Below, in pieces: positions 23,432 to 23,798 of a stretch of DNA of 23,798 nucleotides. Under the pieces are notes generated by a model. That model saw only the letters and a program-made list of their open reading frames with translations. It was not told the origin of the DNA and searched no databases. The stretch is from positions 1 to 23,798 of the forward strand of contig CAWUKT010000100.1 of NCBI GenBank assembly GCA_963923035.1, written 5' to 3'. The stretch comes from CAWUKT01 sp963923035 (GTDB lineage Bacteria; Bacteroidota; Bacteroidia; J057; JADKCL01). Both the position numbers and the translations under genes were made by a program. Numbering within the stretch: the first letter of the stretch is position 1; every line of letters starts with the position of its first letter.

Positions 23432-23798
23432 GGGCATTGGAGGGGGAGGATTGTGCCGGGAAATGGGAAAATGGCTTCGCCAGTGCGTGACGGGGAAGAA
23501 AGAGGGGAGGAGCAGGGAAATGAAGGGAGAATATCGGAGCGGAATGGAGGGGGGAAAGAAATGAACATGGAAATGGGCCGGGGAAATGTCTCCGGTCCAT
23601 TTTGGTGTAGGGCTGTGGACGAGTTGTAGTTTGGGTTAAATGGCATCGCCCAGAGGCGGAGCGGGCCATTTTATGGTGGAGCCGGCCGGGTTTGGTTGGC
23701 CGGTAAGTTGGTTTGCCTATGACCCCAATTCATTTGGGTAGCCCCCATAGCCGTCAGTTTAAGCGCAATGTAGTATCTACAAAATAGGTCATCGGTGA
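23432..23798. other. 367-bp non-coding, purine- and hairpin-rich 3' region
   Basis: No gene with coding character; the frames on the - strand come from the purine-rich tract. After the terminator at 23571 there is a second structure: AAATGGC (23638-23644) pairs with GCCATTT (23665-23671), enclosing CGCC-CAGA-GGCG, followed by TTA. A third is CCGGCC (23682-23687) / GGCCGG (23698-23703). G runs at 23492-23527 nearly meet the quadruplex rule (one loop of 8). The final 90 bp show nothing decisive and may be the upstream region of a gene beyond the edge. Confidence 0.4.
23571..23603 (+). terminator. Hairpin terminator of the bestrophin-SDR pair
   Basis: A 14-bp stem: AAATGGGCCGGGGA (23571-23584) pairs with TCTCCGGTCCATTT (23589-23602) with two G-U pairs and loop AATG, and the right arm ends in TTTT (23600-23603). 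It lies 140 nt past the SDR stop, rather far, but no nearer candidate is seen. Confidence 0.55.

Noticed and set aside
23400..23669. 89-aa and 75-aa - strand frames in the 3' region
   Set aside because: Composition (Pro/Ser/Phe-rich) simply reflects the complement of a purine-rich tract; they also overlap a terminator hairpin.

Overview
The window looks like chromosomal DNA of a fairly GC-rich member of the Bacteroidota, probably a Saprospiria/Lewinella-like organism. The phylum call rests on type IX secretion (T9SS) signatures: a type B (gliding-motility-associated) C-terminal sorting domain, a type A sorting tail, a PorP/SprF-type outer-membrane protein and a PorE-like OmpA lipoprotein-style scaffold. 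The order-level call is an inference from composition and gene content only. No rRNA, tRNA, CRISPR array, transposase or phage gene was seen.

Layout. 1-4140: a surface/adhesin export module on the + strand. It holds the 3' end of a large Ig-like-repeat protein with a type B sorting domain, then a PorP/SprF-like barrel 2 nt downstream, then a TPR-propeller-CRD-OmpA protein with PorE architecture, closed by a strong hairpin terminator. 4162-7274 (- strand): a secreted DigH/GHL10-type glycoside hydrolase and a 477-aa three-helix membrane protein of an uncharacterised family. 7432-8944 (- strand): a papain-family (C1) peptidase without a signal peptide and a 186-aa unknown protein, transcribed divergently from 9056-10576, a helical-repeat protein of a Bacteroidota family with no known function.

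10577-12370: a low-GC gap, then three tandem paralogous genes of about 120 codons without signal peptides. Each has a similar T-tract/ATCAACA-like leader, and each is followed by a GGGGGC/GCCCCC hairpin. 12371-17128: a TMTC-like GT-C membrane glycosyltransferase with C-terminal TPRs, then a large T9SS type A cargo protein rich in D-S/T-aliphatic sites. 17345-21336: a tight three-gene + strand run of two small paralogues, not previously named as far as I know, and a 1016-aa signal-less protein with a beta-rich N-terminus, long amphipathic helices and a hydrophobic C-terminal third. 21705-23431: a bestrophin-type anion channel and a short-chain dehydrogenase. The remaining 367 bp is non-coding and hairpin-rich.

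How it fits together. The first module and the TMTC/cargo pair concern building and exporting the cell surface. The most unusual material is the set of signal-less, tandemly duplicated small proteins at 10847-12092 and 17345-18241, with the 1016-aa protein and the leaderless peptidase. They look like accessory effector, structural or self-recognition components rather than housekeeping genes, but nothing in the sequence proves a joint function.
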